Positions 1 through 10,999 of a stretch of DNA of 64,000 bases are shown here, piece after piece (within the stretch, counting starts at the first letter, position 1; each line of letters starts with the position of its first letter). Source of the DNA: Undaria pinnatifida. Taxonomy: Eukaryota; Sar; Phaeophyceae; Laminariales; Alariaceae. The notes beneath the pieces were generated by a model that was not told the DNA's origin, did no database searches, and saw only the letters and a list, made by a program, of their open reading frames with translations. The DNA is taken from contig JABAKD010000028.1 in NCBI GenBank assembly GCA_012845835.1, positions 3,757,242 to 3,821,241 on the forward strand. The letters are read 5' to 3'. Made by a program: the position numbers and the translations under genes.

Positions 1-600
1 TGGTTGCTGTTTTGGGAACCACGGGCAGCGAAATTGTTTCGTGATTTCTCTTTTGTGGGCGGGTCCGCCTAGATATTTTCACTCGGAGTCGGCTCAGTTG
101 ATCTAGGTGCATCAACGTATAACTCCGTTTTAGGTGGGGTGGAGTCGCGTGGGTCTCATTCCCCGTGTGTGTTTGGTGTTCGAACAATTTTGTTTGTGGC
201 TTGACGGTGGTGTTGCTGTTTTGCCTCGTTTGAAACGGAGTATCGGGCACGGGCATGAAGTGTCACGCTTCTTACAGCCTCTCCCCGTTGGGTACAACAA
301 TTTTCTTCACGTCGCCTTGCCCCGGCTATCCCCACCGGAATGCCGGGTAGAGTGCCCGTGAGATCATGGTAGATACGAGTGTGTACTGCCATGTCTGCTG
401 GTGCTACTCTCATCACCGCTGTTGACTCTTGTGCCTACAGCTGAGTCAACTGTGTTTGCCAACTTTTCGTTATTCGTTTACTCCGCGGAGCATCTGAGAA
501 TCTATTTGCGCTGTCTCAGTTCGTGCTCTTCCCCGCCTACTGTACGCTTCCGTTTCCCGAGAGAAGGGAGGGGGGGCGAAGACGGTGGGGTTATCGCAAG
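1..600 (-). other. Probable 3' flank/LTR of minus-strand gypsy element
   Basis: This stretch lies just downstream of the chromodomain of the minus-strand Ty3/gypsy remnant, where a 3' LTR would be expected. No convincing gene is visible. The part around 570-690 resembles 12,730-12,880, which sits in the same place beside a second chromodomain remnant, so the two are probably the same LTR or 3' untranslated region. The LTR ends could not be fixed because the window starts inside the sequence. Confidence 0.35.
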
Positions 601-637
601 TTGCAAACCCTTTTGGGCTCGGTATGCGGCGATCAAT

Positions 638-1640
638 TCATAGATCGGATTCAGGGCCGTATCCTCGGAGTCTTAGGTGGTACTTGTAGTGGTGGGGGCT
701 TGGTCTGCCAGGTCCTCGTTTATGATCTACTACCCTGTCTACGAAGTAGGACTCAATTTTGGGTTGAGCTGCGTCTGGATGGTCCAACTCGGGTAGGGGA
801 ATAGGCTCTCCTAAAAACAATTCCGCCAGCTTCTCAAATTGAGGTGCGGGTGGTGTCTCCCGTTGATGGTAGGGCTTTATATGGGCGAGGTGGACTGACC
901 CCTGTCGGGTGTCGTTCGTGAGTCGTACTCTATACACCACTGGTGATAATTGTGAGCAGACGACATACGGTCCTCGCCATGGTAATAGCAGTTCGGGTTG
1001 GGCCCATCCGAATCCTGGTAAAGTCTGTACACGAGTACTTCCTGTCCAGGTTTGAACACCGGGTACGGCTTAAGTTTGCTATGCTGTTCTGCCTGTTTGT
1101 CTGCACGCTCGGTTAAACTTCGGCATGCGCGCTCAAAAGCGATTTGCAAATTGTCCCGTGTGTTTTGTGCGAATTCCTCGGTGTCTGCTGTTTTTCCTAC
1201 ATGAGGAATACTGAGGATTATGTCGACTGGGAGTCGGGGTTGTCGACCATTAAGAAGAATGGTGTCTCATGCATCGTTGCACTAAAGCTAGTGTTGTGCG
1301 CTAGCTGTACAAACGGTAAGAGAGTGGCCCAGTTGCTTTGATCGATTGCACTGTGCATTGCTAGCATGCTGTGCATCGTTGAGCGCACCCGTTCGGACAC
1401 TGAATTACCCTGCGGCCGATACGGCGTTGTGCGGGTCTTCTTTTATCCGAGTATTTGTTGCAGCTGGTATATCACCTTATTCTCGAATTCGGGGCCTTGG
1501 CCACTATGCAAGGTTTCTGGTGGGCCGAAAATGCTGATTGTTCTCTCGATTATGGCATTGGCTACTGTTTCGGCCGTTTTATTAAAGTACTGTAGGCAGC
1601 AGTACCGCAAACCTCGTCAGGTGGTCCATCATGGAGAGAA
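638..1640 (-). pseudogene. Ty3/gypsy chromovirus integrase with GPY/F module and chromodomain, disrupted
   Basis: Read on the minus strand, this is the integrase end of a chromovirus polyprotein, which would insert element cDNA into chromatin. From 1640 downward there is a core start (MDHLTRF), a stretch with LHSGQGPEFENK, then RTTPYRPQGNSVSERV and NWATLLPFVQLAHNT, all typical integrase blocks. Next come FKPGQEVLVYR and a GPY/F motif (LLPWRGPYVV, about 990-960), then a chromodomain (YFVDRVVDH...YHLRLRGYGPESD, about 750-640). It is dead: the second catalytic Asp of the DDE triad appears as Gly (HSGQG instead of HSDQG), a stop follows LQQILG, and several frameshifts spread the blocks over all three frames. 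It is joined to gag/protease DNA at 1740-2611 with no reverse transcriptase between, so the element carries a large internal deletion. Confidence 0.88.
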
Positions 1641-1739
1641 CTTAGTTACATTCGATCCCTGCGGCTGAAGTTGATACCGATTTGTACTCTACTTAGTCAA
1701 CCGTTATTCGTTGAAATGGCCGCTCGACGGGTAAATGGC

Positions 1740-2611
1740 CTGTCGGGAGTTTGGGTCTGTTGTGTGCTGTTTTTCGTCGTTGGCAAGCTTGGCATTTTTC
1801 GCATCACTCTCGACTCTGCTTTCTGTTTCTACGGCTGGTCCAACTCCACGAGGTACTGCTAGAACACTCAGAACCTGCTGCTTATTTTCTAAGTCTGTTA
1901 CAGTATTCGACTGGTTGTCTGCGCGTACTTGTTTCGCGCGGGTACTCGCCGGAGGGGCGGTGCCCTCCTCTTACTACTAGGTCTACCGGCACTTACCACG
2001 GCTACGCTAGCTGATCGCGCTATCGTTTCTACCGCGGGTTTGGTGATCCTAGTACGCCTACTCCCCGAACCGGTTTGAGGCAACCGGCGCGGGCCCCCTC
2101 ACGGTTTTTGTGTGACCACGATGCCGTCACACTCGTGGGCTCTGGCCAGCCTACAGTCTGGGCGTGAGTGCGAGTTGCGGTGGCGGCACATCGGGTAGTC
2201 ACACTCTTTTCCCGACGCTACCTTGGGCTTCCTACTTTTTCCCCCGTCGCCACTTGGCGACCTGCCCCGCTTGTCCGACGGGCCTTGTGCTGCTGGCTCG
2301 AATGTGACGCTTTTGCTTCGGCCTCGCACCGCCGTCAGTTTCGATACGGTCGCTTTCTCGATGTTGGCCATCGATGTGATTAACTCTTCAATCTGCTTGT
2401 CAGAAGGCCCACTCACGGGTTTCCTGCTGCCAGGCAGCACCAGCTCCAAGACCCACGCTGGCGGCGTGGTGCCGTCGAGCATGCACTTCCGCGTCGAGAC
2501 GGCGGTGCGAGGCCGAAGCAAAAGCGTCACATTCGAGCCAGCAGCACAAGGCCCGTCGGACAAGCGGGGCAGGTCGCCGAGTGGCGACAGGGGAAAAAGT
2601 AGGAAGCCCAA
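1740..2611 (-). pseudogene. Ty3/gypsy gag C-terminus and start of protease region (minus strand)
   Basis: The minus strand encodes a gag-like tail: a hydrophilic stretch with MLDGTTPPAWVLELV (2,494 downward), a Ser/Lys-rich segment, and a Cys/His cluster CDYPMCRHRNSHSRPDC that looks like a zinc knuckle, although its spacing is not the standard CX2CX4HX4C. A TGA at 2,101-2,099 ends this frame. The same frame then continues into MPQTGSGSRRTRITKP (about 2,083 downward), the start of the protease-side segment, and degenerates near 1,740. The part from 2,336 to 1,809 is the inverted copy of 2,498-3,048. The assignment to gag rests on order and on the Cys/His cluster. Confidence 0.7.
1809..2336 (-). 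repeat. Left arm of large inverted repeat
   Basis: Reverse complement of 2,498-3,048, with a loop of about 160 bp (2,337-2,497). The arms are near-identical over gag, the zinc-knuckle-like segment and the start of the protease region. They differ by scattered substitutions and by an indel of a little over 20 bp at about 1,960 / 2,875, where the right arm is longer. Confidence 0.9.
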
Positions 2612-3048
2612 GGTAGCGTCGGGAAAAGAGTGTGACTACCCGATGTGCCGCCACCGCAACTCGCACTCACGCCCAGACTGTAGGCTGGCCAGAGCCCACG
2701 AGCGTGACGGCATCGTGGTCACACAAAAACCGTGAGGGGGCCCGCGCCAATTGCCTCAAACCGGTTCGGGGAGTAGGCGTACTAGGATCACCAAACCCGC
2801 TGTAGAAACGATAGCGCGATCAGCTAGCGTAGCCGTGGTAAGTGCCGGTAGACCTAGTAGTAAGAGGAGGGATAAGTGTGGCCGAACAAAGAGCACCACC
2901 CCTCTGGCGAGTACCCGCGCGAAACAAGTACGTGCAGACAACCAATCGAATACTGTAACAGACTTGGAAAATAAGCAGCAGGTTCCGAGTGTTCTAGCAG
3001 TACCGCGTGGAGTTGGACCAGCCGTAGAAACAGCAAGCAGAGTCGAGA
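2498..3048 (+). repeat. Right arm of large inverted repeat
   Basis: Mirror copy of 1,809-2,336. In this arm the gag/protease sequence reads on the plus strand and leads into the protease and reverse transcriptase half. The arrangement turns two halves of the element head to head. Confidence 0.9.
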
Positions 3049-3704
3049 AGAATAGTCAGCGTCAGAATGATACGTTTTCACCTTCCATGGTACCACAAGC
3101 GTTGTTTGTTTCTGCGGCATCCCGCAAACTAAACGAGAATATTAAACATGAAGTTTTATTTTCATGCAACGCTAACCGAGAAACGCACTTTGATGCTTTC
3201 CACGCGTCTGCCATGAGTGGGTATCCCAGATGTTCCACAGCTCTCAACTCTACATCAAAGCGCGTACGAGTAAACGCCAGAGATAATGATTATCCGGTGC
3301 ACAATGTCACGATTGACACCGCGACCCATGTACCATGCATATTTGTTCACTTTGTACAGACACTTCCCACAATGAAAGACACTCAAATTTTTCTAGTGCT
3401 CCCGGGAGCGATCAACCTCAGCAGTGCTGATGGGTCGCCTCTCACAATGTTAGAATATGTTCGCTTTCAACTCACACTAGGAGATATTACCCTACCAGCC
3501 GAAGCGCTCGTATTGCCCTCTTTAGGGCCAGACATTATGCTACTCGATAACACCATCATGGGCGCCTTCGGAGGTGTCCTCGACTGGGGTATAGAGCAAT
3601 TGTCATTCCAAACCTCTCAAGTGACGATCAAAGCATCTCATCGTAGACTTTACAGCACACTCCGAGAACTCTGCGACAGCTCAGTGCTCCGTGGTCACAG
3701 TTAA
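2498..3704 (+). pseudogene. Ty3/gypsy gag C-terminus and retropepsin-like region (plus strand)
   Basis: Plus-strand copy of gag, from the Cys/His cluster (about 2,630-2,690) to a TGA at 2,733-2,735. The same frame then stays open from 2,751 to 3,704. The second part contains VTIDTATHVPCI (about 3,307), then SADGSPLTMLEYVRFQLTLGD and GPDIMLLDNTIMGAFGG, which match the layout of a retroelement aspartic protease: active-site strand, flap, and the hydrophobic D-I-hydrophobic-L block. The expected DTGA catalytic motif reads DTAT, so the Gly after the catalytic Asp is lost and the enzyme is probably inactive. The in-frame TGA between gag and pol is present in both inverted arms. Confidence 0.72.
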
Positions 3705-3709
3705 CACCA

Positions 3710-5355
3710 ATATAGAGTCGGTACCAGTCTTGTGACACAAATGCTGCATCCCCCCCCAGAGTGAGATGGCAGTACACGTAGAGTCAGCGACAGCACCCAC
3801 AGAGACCACTGCTGCACTCATTGAACCACTCATCGTCACGTTCGAAGACATCGACTCGTCCGCCGGTCCTGAAGCTTTTCAAAATATGATAGTTGCTCGT
3901 ACAGTGAGTTACTGGTCGGCCGCTGATAAAACAGCGGTAGTTCAGATCGCAAACCCGTCCCACCAATACGTATAACACCTTATTAGGTCACATTGCGCCC
4001 GTATCGGTAGCCCTGAACAAGACGACCACCCAGTGCAATTCAAACAGACAGCAAGGCAACGGAATCCACGCGTAACTAACTTCGTGCAGCACTTACTCGA
4101 GCATTTGGTAAAACCACGTTTACACCTGCCGAATGCGAACAAGTACGGACTCAATCCACGAAAGATCGCAGCGTTTTTTTCCTTGTCACCTCAAGAGCTA
4201 GGTATATGTACCCTAGCCGAAGCAACGTTTCCTCCTAACCAGGAACACGGCCTGTAAATAGAACCCCGTACCGTGCAAACCCACGCGTACAGGAGACTAT
4301 CGACAAGTGCATGAACCAGATGGAACAAGATGGAACAATTGAACAGCGCCCTAGTCCCTGGGGTTCCGCAGCAACTATTGTCGCAAAATCAGACGGCACT
4401 CCACGGTTCTGAGTAGATTACAGGTCGACCATAAATAAAAATCTGATCAAAAAGTCCTGGCCCAAGCCTAACATAGAAAGCCACCTTGACACGGTCGGAG
4501 GAGCACGCTATATAACTGTGTGTGATGCACAGAAAAAGATCCAACAAAAGAATATGACCACTCCCATTAAGGAAAAACTCACCCACAAGTAAGTTACATG
4601 TACCAACAACGTAGCTTGCAAAAATGAGCATTGACCCGAAATTCGTCGAACTCACGGCTGACGTCCTTGAAATATTAGTGTAAAATGCTTACCACCAAAT
4701 ACCAGTAGCAGAGAGCGAACAAGATAAAACTGCTTTTGTGACGCAGAACGGAAATTGGGTTTTCAAACGCCTACCCTTCGTTATTGGTAACGCGCCGTTT
4801 CTGTTCTCACAAATTATTCACTAGCTTTTGCACATTTTGGTCCAAAAAGTGGGCTCTCGGTTTATATGGACGACTGTATATGTTGTTCATCCACCTGGAC
4901 AGGCCACTTACAGCTGCTAGAAAATATGTTCAAAGCCTTGCAAGCAGCCGGCCTCACCCTCAAACCATCGCAAGTACGGTTTGGCCCCCGAGAAGTTAAA
5001 TACTTGGGACACATACTGACGGCTGACGGTATTCGGATCGGTGAGGATCGCGTAAAAGCTATAGTTGACTTTCCGACGCCTAAAACCATGAAGGAGTTGC
5101 GGTCAGTACTAGGAATGGTTAACTTTGTACGAAAGTTTATACCTAACTTAGCCGATATCATAGCACCCCTGGTAGCCCTCACGAAAAAAGAGGCCGCCAA
5201 AGAAGTCGCTAAACGTTGGAGACCAGAACACGATCAGGCGTACGCAACAGTGAAAAAATTGCTCACTCAGGCGCCCATACTTCAATTTCCCGATTTTTCT
5301 GAAGATTTTGCGATACACGTTGGCGCCTCAGAAGCAGGCGCAGGTGCATTCCGGT
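3710..5355 (+). pseudogene. Ty3/gypsy reverse transcriptase and truncated RNase H, disrupted
   Basis: This is the reverse transcriptase of the plus-strand half. From about 4,268 the translation runs YRANPRVQETIDKCMNQM, then PSPWGSAATIVAKSDGTPRF, a TGA stop, VDYRSTINKNLI and ARYITVCDAQ. About 150 bp of foreign sequence (4,533-4,683) then interrupts the domain before NAYHQIPVAESEQDKTAF. A stop near 4,822 and a frameshift precede the polymerase active site YMDD (4,864-4,875). The thumb (PREVKYLGHILTADGIRI, VLGMVNFVRKFIPNL) is intact. The RNase H/tether region starts (APILQFPDFSEDF) but breaks off at about 5,352 at a junction with unrelated DNA. It cannot make a working enzyme. The integrase that should follow is absent here; the nearest integrase lies on the other strand at 638-1,640. 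Confidence 0.9.
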
Positions 5356-5374
5356 CGTCATGTATTCGTACTCG

Positions 5375-5402
5375 TGGGTTCGAATCCCACGGTGGTCACC
5401 AC
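5375..5402 (+). tRNA. tRNA 3' end fragment (T arm plus acceptor side)
   Basis: There is a perfect five-pair T arm: GTGGG, loop TTCGAAT, CCCAC, containing the pol III box B consensus. It is followed by a short tail ending GGTCACCA. No matching D arm or 5' acceptor strand is found within 80 bases upstream, where RNase H coding sequence runs, so this is only the 3' half of a tRNA or a tRNA-derived SINE end. It lies exactly at the break where the gypsy element stops. Confidence 0.45.
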
Positions 5403-5461
5403 TATGGAGCCTGGCCTCTCGCGGGTCCTGGTGTCGGAGAGGGCGGTCCTGGAGATCTGGT

Positions 5462-5575
5462 GCTCGTCTCGTAGCTGGCGTCGGAGCGGAGAGGGCGTCG
5501 CGAAGCTGAAGTCGAAGCGGACAAGGCGTCGCAGAGCTGAAGTCGAAGCGGAGAGGGCGTCGCGGTGCTGAGGTC
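5462..5575 (+). repeat. Minisatellite, ~31 bp unit
   Basis: About three copies of a ~31 bp unit built around GAGAGGGCGTCGCGAAGCTG / AAGTCGAAGCG. No gene is associated with it. Confidence 0.7.
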
Positions 5576-5850
5576 CCTTGACGGTCGCCTTCACAGCGGA
5601 CGCACGCTGAAACCTTTCTTTCTTAGGCTTAGCAAGGAGATGCTAGGGCTAAAGTGACGGTGAGCTTATGCCCTCTCGCCATGCGGCGGGATTATCTTTC
5701 GGTGGCTGACCTTCCGGGGACGGGTCAACGCCGTCTATGACGGGTGACACCGCTCGCGACCCGGGGTCGTGTACTGCCTAACCGGTGACGTGTCCTCTCG
5801 CGCATGCGTGTACGAGATCTACGATAGGTATCTACGACCCTGTCTTCCAC

Positions 5851-6499
<649 letters not shown>

Positions 6500-6799
6500 G
6501 TAAGCACTCCAAAAATTAAAAGTGCAGTTGCTTTTGTGGGTGGTCAAGGGTGCCCGGGGATTGGGATAGCATACACCTCACATAAAAAATGATCAGAATG
6601 GAAAACTAACCGGAACGCTGTGATCGCATTCACGATTCACGATGACAACGAAAACCGCCTGCTGGTACAGGATGCGAATTCTAAATTGACGGCGCCAAAA
6701 CACAAAGACCCCTTTCGAGTTGGCTCAAGCGCCCGCCAATCACCAACCGCAGACAAGTTGTCGGCTGTTACGAAAATCCTGAAGGGTGACTAAAGACTT

Positions 6800-7012
6800 G
6801 AACTTCTTTGCAAGACTGAACGTCTTTGTAGCAATCACCCTGTTGACCCTGGTGTATGTTATTGATAGCTAGCACCGAGGGGAGACGCGGGCCTATACGT
6901 ATCCTTCTTGACGACTTGGAGACCCCGTAATACGCGCGATCGGAGTATCCCACACACCTAGCAAAGGCGAGGTTCGACGAAATCCTTGATTCACAGCTAT
7001 AGTGTTTTATAT
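6800..7012 (-). repeat. Dispersed repeat family A, minus copy
   Basis: Diverged copy of the most common repeat in the window. Shared marks are ACCCTGTTGACCCTG, GCGCGATCGGAGTATC and the terminal block around CTCACAGCTGGAGTGTATTTT. See 55,690-56,712 for the longest copy. Confidence 0.75.
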
Positions 7013-7334
7013 TTTGTAATGTATGTATATGTATATGCTGCGCGAGTTTGCCTGTTCGCGACTTACGACAGGTATGATATGGTATGATACGAGTACGTAT
7101 ACCTGGTACCATTTTTACGAGCAAATGCGAATTTCTAACTTTGACGCCAAAGGACCCGTTTTGGCTGGTACGAGGTCCAACCGCCGCCCGACCACCAACG
7201 CCCAACACACATAATTTGACGGCAGTTACTATTAATAGTATATTTCTGCGCGAGTTTTTAATATAGCGACAGCCGTTCTATCTTACGAGCTGTCCTGTGC
7301 CAAGTGCCAAGTAGCGGCTGAATACCTACCAGGT

Positions 7335-8150
7335 ATAGCATATTATAAAAATACACTCCAGCTGTGAGATCGAAGATTTTTTCAAACTCATCTTTGCAAG
7401 CTGTGTGTGATACTCCGATCGCGCGTATTACCGGTTGTGTGTCCTCATTAAGGATATAGGTCGGCGACTCCCCTTGGACCTACAGTGTAGCTATCAGGGT
7501 CAACAGGGTGATGTTAGTCAGTCTGTGCGCGGAAACTGTAAAACCCGTTTTGTGAGGGGGACAAAATCTGACAGCTGTGGAAGGAAAGGCATCAGTTTAT
7601 CAAGTGTATCCTGTAATTCGTATAACCGGTGAGGGGAGGGCGGAGTTTTGAGGGGCGTGGGGCATGGCTTTGAACAAGAGGGAGCGCGGGGGGGGGGGGG
7701 GGGACGGGCAGGGCACCTCAACCTGTGCGTGGAAACTATAAATCCTTCAAGGGGGTAAATCTGACGGTTCTGGAAGGAATGCACCAGTTTATCATGTATA
7801 TCCTGTAAGTCGTACAACCAGTGAGCAGAGGGCGGAGTGTTCGAGCTGGTGGGTGGGCGGGGGAGGGGGGGTTGGGGCAAAAAGGCTTTTAACAGCTTTA
7901 GGTCGCATAAATGTAGGGGTTTGCTATACACGTGGTGCTAGGTCTAGGCAATGGTGCGGGTGGTGGGGAAGGAGGGGGCGTTTGGGGGGGGGGGGGGGGG
8001 GGGGATGAATTGGAGCAGCGGCATGGGTGGCTCTAGAAAGATAATGAGGTGATTTCGATGTTAGGCGGGACGTTGGAGCAAGAGGGAGCGGGGGAGAAAA
8101 AAAGGGGGGGCGGAGGGTTTTAACAGGTTTAGGTCGCATATAATGTATCA
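7335..8150 (+). repeat. Dispersed repeat family A, long copy
   Basis: Starts with the ACTCCAGCTGTGAGATCGAA block, continues through GATATAGGTCGGCGACTCCCC and AGGGTCAACAGGGTGATG, then two internal sub-units (each with 'GTGCG(C/T)GGAAACT', 'TCTGAC(A/G)G', 'CAGTTTATCA') separated by G-runs. It ends near 8,150 with TTTAGGTCGCATA. It lines up along its length with 55,690-56,712, so this looks like a near full-length element of about 0.8-1 kb. It has no coding capacity. Confidence 0.75.
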
Positions 8151-8384
8151 TAATCGGAATACGAAATACCTGCTGGGTGGTACTGGTATATGTTTACCAT
8201 GTACCTGGCACCAATCATATAAACAGTAATACCATAGAATATGTCGGAGCTTTATTATTCGAATACGGAATACTAACGACCTCGCAATCTTGAACCACGC
8301 CCTTGCCGTGCCCCTGCTACTGTATCTACGTCATACAGCATTATGCACTATATACCAAGGGGTCTTTGCGGGGCGGCCCACGGC

Positions 8385-8660
8385 TCGACGACCGGGCCGG
8401 GCCGGGGATGGGCAATATTTCACGGGCCGGCCCGAGCCGGGTTTGAGTATCTGATTACCACGCGGGCCGAGCAGGGCCCGGGTTGAAAAAATTGAAGAGT
8501 CTCGCGGACCGGCCCGCCCATGTTTGAAAATCTGAAAATCTCACGGGCGGAGCCAAGCCGAGTTTGACGATCTGAAGAACTCACCGGCCGGGCCTGGCCT
8601 GGCCGAAGGTCGTTCGTACTCATGAGAATCTCGCGGGCCGGGCTGGGCCGGGCCGAAAAC
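8385..8660. repeat. GC-rich degenerate tandem repeat (GGGCCGGGCC-type)
   Basis: About seven degenerate units in which a GGCCGGGCC-like core alternates with a TTTGAAAATCTGA-like spacer. Overlapping Arg/Pro-rich open frames arise from the repeat. 8,160-8,385 and 8,660-9,690 hold no gene that can be supported. Confidence 0.7.
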
Positions 8661-9698
8661 CGCGAGATGCGGATTTCTTACGGACCCGGCTGACATGATC
8701 CGCGAATAGACCCACGTTTTTTGTCGTTGGCGACCCCCGCCCGACCCGTGACAAAATCTCACTGGTTACTAGTTTATGGCCTTGCCTGTGTCGACACGCC
8801 AGTATTCCATATTCCGAACGTGTGCATGGCAGTGATGATACCGGTACGGAATTCGAATTCACCAAAGTAAACAATACCAAATACGGCGTCAGGCCTATTC
8901 TTTTTCAGTCTGATCCGTGAGTCGAAAATGGTCTTTTCCGACTGGATTATTCTGGACCTCATTCTTATCGTCAGTCGAGTCGATTTTGTACTTTTTTGCT
9001 CTTTCTGGAGGCGGTTGATGTGAGGGAGTACTGGTGTGTGGCGGTCGAACGTCGGTTGGCTTTATGCTTCGAGCGTTGTCCGCGTGCAACGCGTGCTTCC
9101 ACGCTCCACGAGCCCTCGTGCGTGCGGGTCGGTGGCGTTGGACTTGGCCCAAAAACCACCAAAGCTACGTTCTTGGCGTTGCACTCAGCGGAGAACCACG
9201 AAAGCTATAGCAAGCGTAGCCGTTGTTGGGGAAATGTCATCGATACCGCGCGCAGCTGCCATCTGTCATCGTTGATACACGCTGTTGGCGGGCGGGACTA
9301 GGAATGTGCCACGCTGACTTGCGGCGAGGAGCAGCAGCAGCAGTGATGGCAACCAAGCTGGCGTCGGCTTTGATGTACGATACTGTGGTACTTGGTATAG
9401 GTGTGTGGGAGTGCGTGTGTTTTTCTCGTGGGCTGAACAATGCGATGGGTTCATAAACGTTTTAGACTGAGCAATCCGACAGGCACATCCTGTCGGATCG
9501 ATTACTTTCTTCGACTAGATGTGGGAGTCGGATTGCTGAGTCGAAAAGGCGCTTTTTCGACTGTGTAAGAAGCCCGATTTGGTCTCCAGTTGGCAAGGTC
9601 CTTTTTCGACTCACGGGTCCGATGTATATAGATTGGCCTCAGACGTAACTTCCTCCAATCGGGCGATACTCATCTTTGCAAGGCATCCGTGGTCCATC

Positions 9699-9977
9699 GG
9701 GGAGTCATCCCACGACAGTAGGGGCTGCAGTTGGTGGATTAACTAACAATGTACCTGTCCGACGATTGAGCTCCTCAAGTGAGGAACTGGCTGTTAGTCA
9801 TTGATCAAGTAATTTCACGAGTACATATGTGTTTTGGGACTAAGGCATCGAAGCTTGGTCGGGTTGTGCGAACGAATGCCTTCCAAGCCTTGTGGTATCG
9901 GGTGAGATATTGAGCTCCTCATGTCAGGACCTCAGGGACTGATCTGATGATGATGCACTCCTACCGTGGGATGGCTC
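9699..9977. mobile_element. MITE, family D, with GAGTCATCCCACG terminal inverted repeats
   Basis: Left end GAGTCATCCCACG and right end CGTGGGATGGCTC form an inverted repeat with one mismatch. The interior carries TTGAGCTCCTCAAGTGAGGAA, TTGGTCGGGTTGTGCGAACG and a second CTCCTCATG block, all shared in order with 33,341-33,599. At ~279 bp with no coding capacity it fits a MITE. Confidence 0.78.
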
Positions 9978-9984
9978 AGGACGC

Positions 9985-10260
9985 GCGTTAACAGGCCGGT
10001 GATTTATAAATCCTGACTAGATCCCGGAGGTGGCGATGTCGTGGTGATGTCGCGGTAGAACGTTCCCGAAGCTCTGATCCCTGGCAGCTGTCGTTGTGGC
10101 CTAGCTGGTAGCTGGTACCTGGTCCGGGGGGGGGTAAGGGAAGACACCTGTGACCACGGCTTGTCCAGAAGCTCGCTGAGGGCAAAACCTCTAACGAATT
10201 GAGCTGGAAAGTAAAAAGTGATTATCGTCAAAATAACAAAGAAAGCATGGATGGCCACTC
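9985..10260 (-). repeat. SINE-like repeat family E, diverged copy
   Basis: Contains the family E body: a G-run, then GTGACCACGGCTTGTCCAGAAG, GCTGAGGG and GAGCTGG (10,120-10,215). Other copies are at 22,040-22,430, 25,560-25,860, 40,815-41,150, 47,820-47,990 and 57,720-58,055. The tRNA-like head seen in some copies is not clear here. Confidence 0.6.
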
Positions 10261-10400
10261 AGCTCGGAGTTAGCATCGCTGAACCACCCCCGAGCTAGGT
10301 GGTCGCTCCCGGTGACACGTTCATATAATCGTCTCCACCAGATCCGTATCCATTCACCCACTATATGAAAACCGGGGATGGAACCAGTATCTCTAGGGCT
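10255..10400 (+). repeat. Repeat family F, copy 1
   Basis: Shares GCATCGCTGAACCACC, AGGTGGTC, CGGTGACACGT, CACCAGATCC and GAAAACCGGGGAT in the same order with 12,250-12,372. The two direct copies flank the inverted-end element at 10,637-12,010. Confidence 0.75.
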
Positions 10401-10858
10401 ACAACTGGCAGCTTCGATCAGTAGATGTTGCAGTGATTGTACCAGCAATTAGTTTACTGGGTTCGAGCGAATCGAGCCCTCCTCTATCCACCCGGAACTC
10501 GTTTGTATGGGTTTCCGTGATGAAATGTGGCGTGTTTCTTGGACGTGAACGTAATATCAAACCTACCGACCACCTACTGGCAGGCTCAATCAGTAGATGG
10601 ATACTGCCAGGAGTAATCTACTGGCAGTACATACAGTTAGGGCTGGGACTGGCAAAGCTTTAGACGTAGAATTTGGAAAAAAAATGTCCCATTGTCGTTT
10701 CTTTGGGAAAAATACTCTTTAGGAAATCAACCAATCAGCGAGGGGGGGAAAGGCCCCGCATCACCTACAAAAAACTGTTCGTGAAAACAAAGCCTGTGCC
10801 GCTTGCTGCTGTTCTGCGGCAAAAAAGTTGGAGCGTGTCTAGAAAAAAAAGTAGCTGC

Positions 10859-10862
<4 letters not shown>

Positions 10863-10891
<29 letters not shown>

Positions 10892-10898
10892 CCGAGGT
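10863..10898. repeat. (CTG)n microsatellite
   Basis: About eleven CTG units in a 36 bp run inside the inverted-end element. Confidence 0.95.
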
Positions 10899-10999
10899 GC
10901 TGCTCCACCCCCCGCGTGTAGCAGCGTACTCAAGGGACAGCTAGCGTGGGCGGAACACATCTTCTGGTGGGCCCTCCGGCAAGATGGCCGACAGCAGGC

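Noticed and set aside
2223..2735. 170-codon plus-strand protein starting MGFLLFPPSPLG with a twin on the minus strand
   Set aside because: The first part is antisense of the left repeat arm; only the segment from about 2,498 is gag sequence in the sense direction. The twin frames are caused by the inverted repeat.
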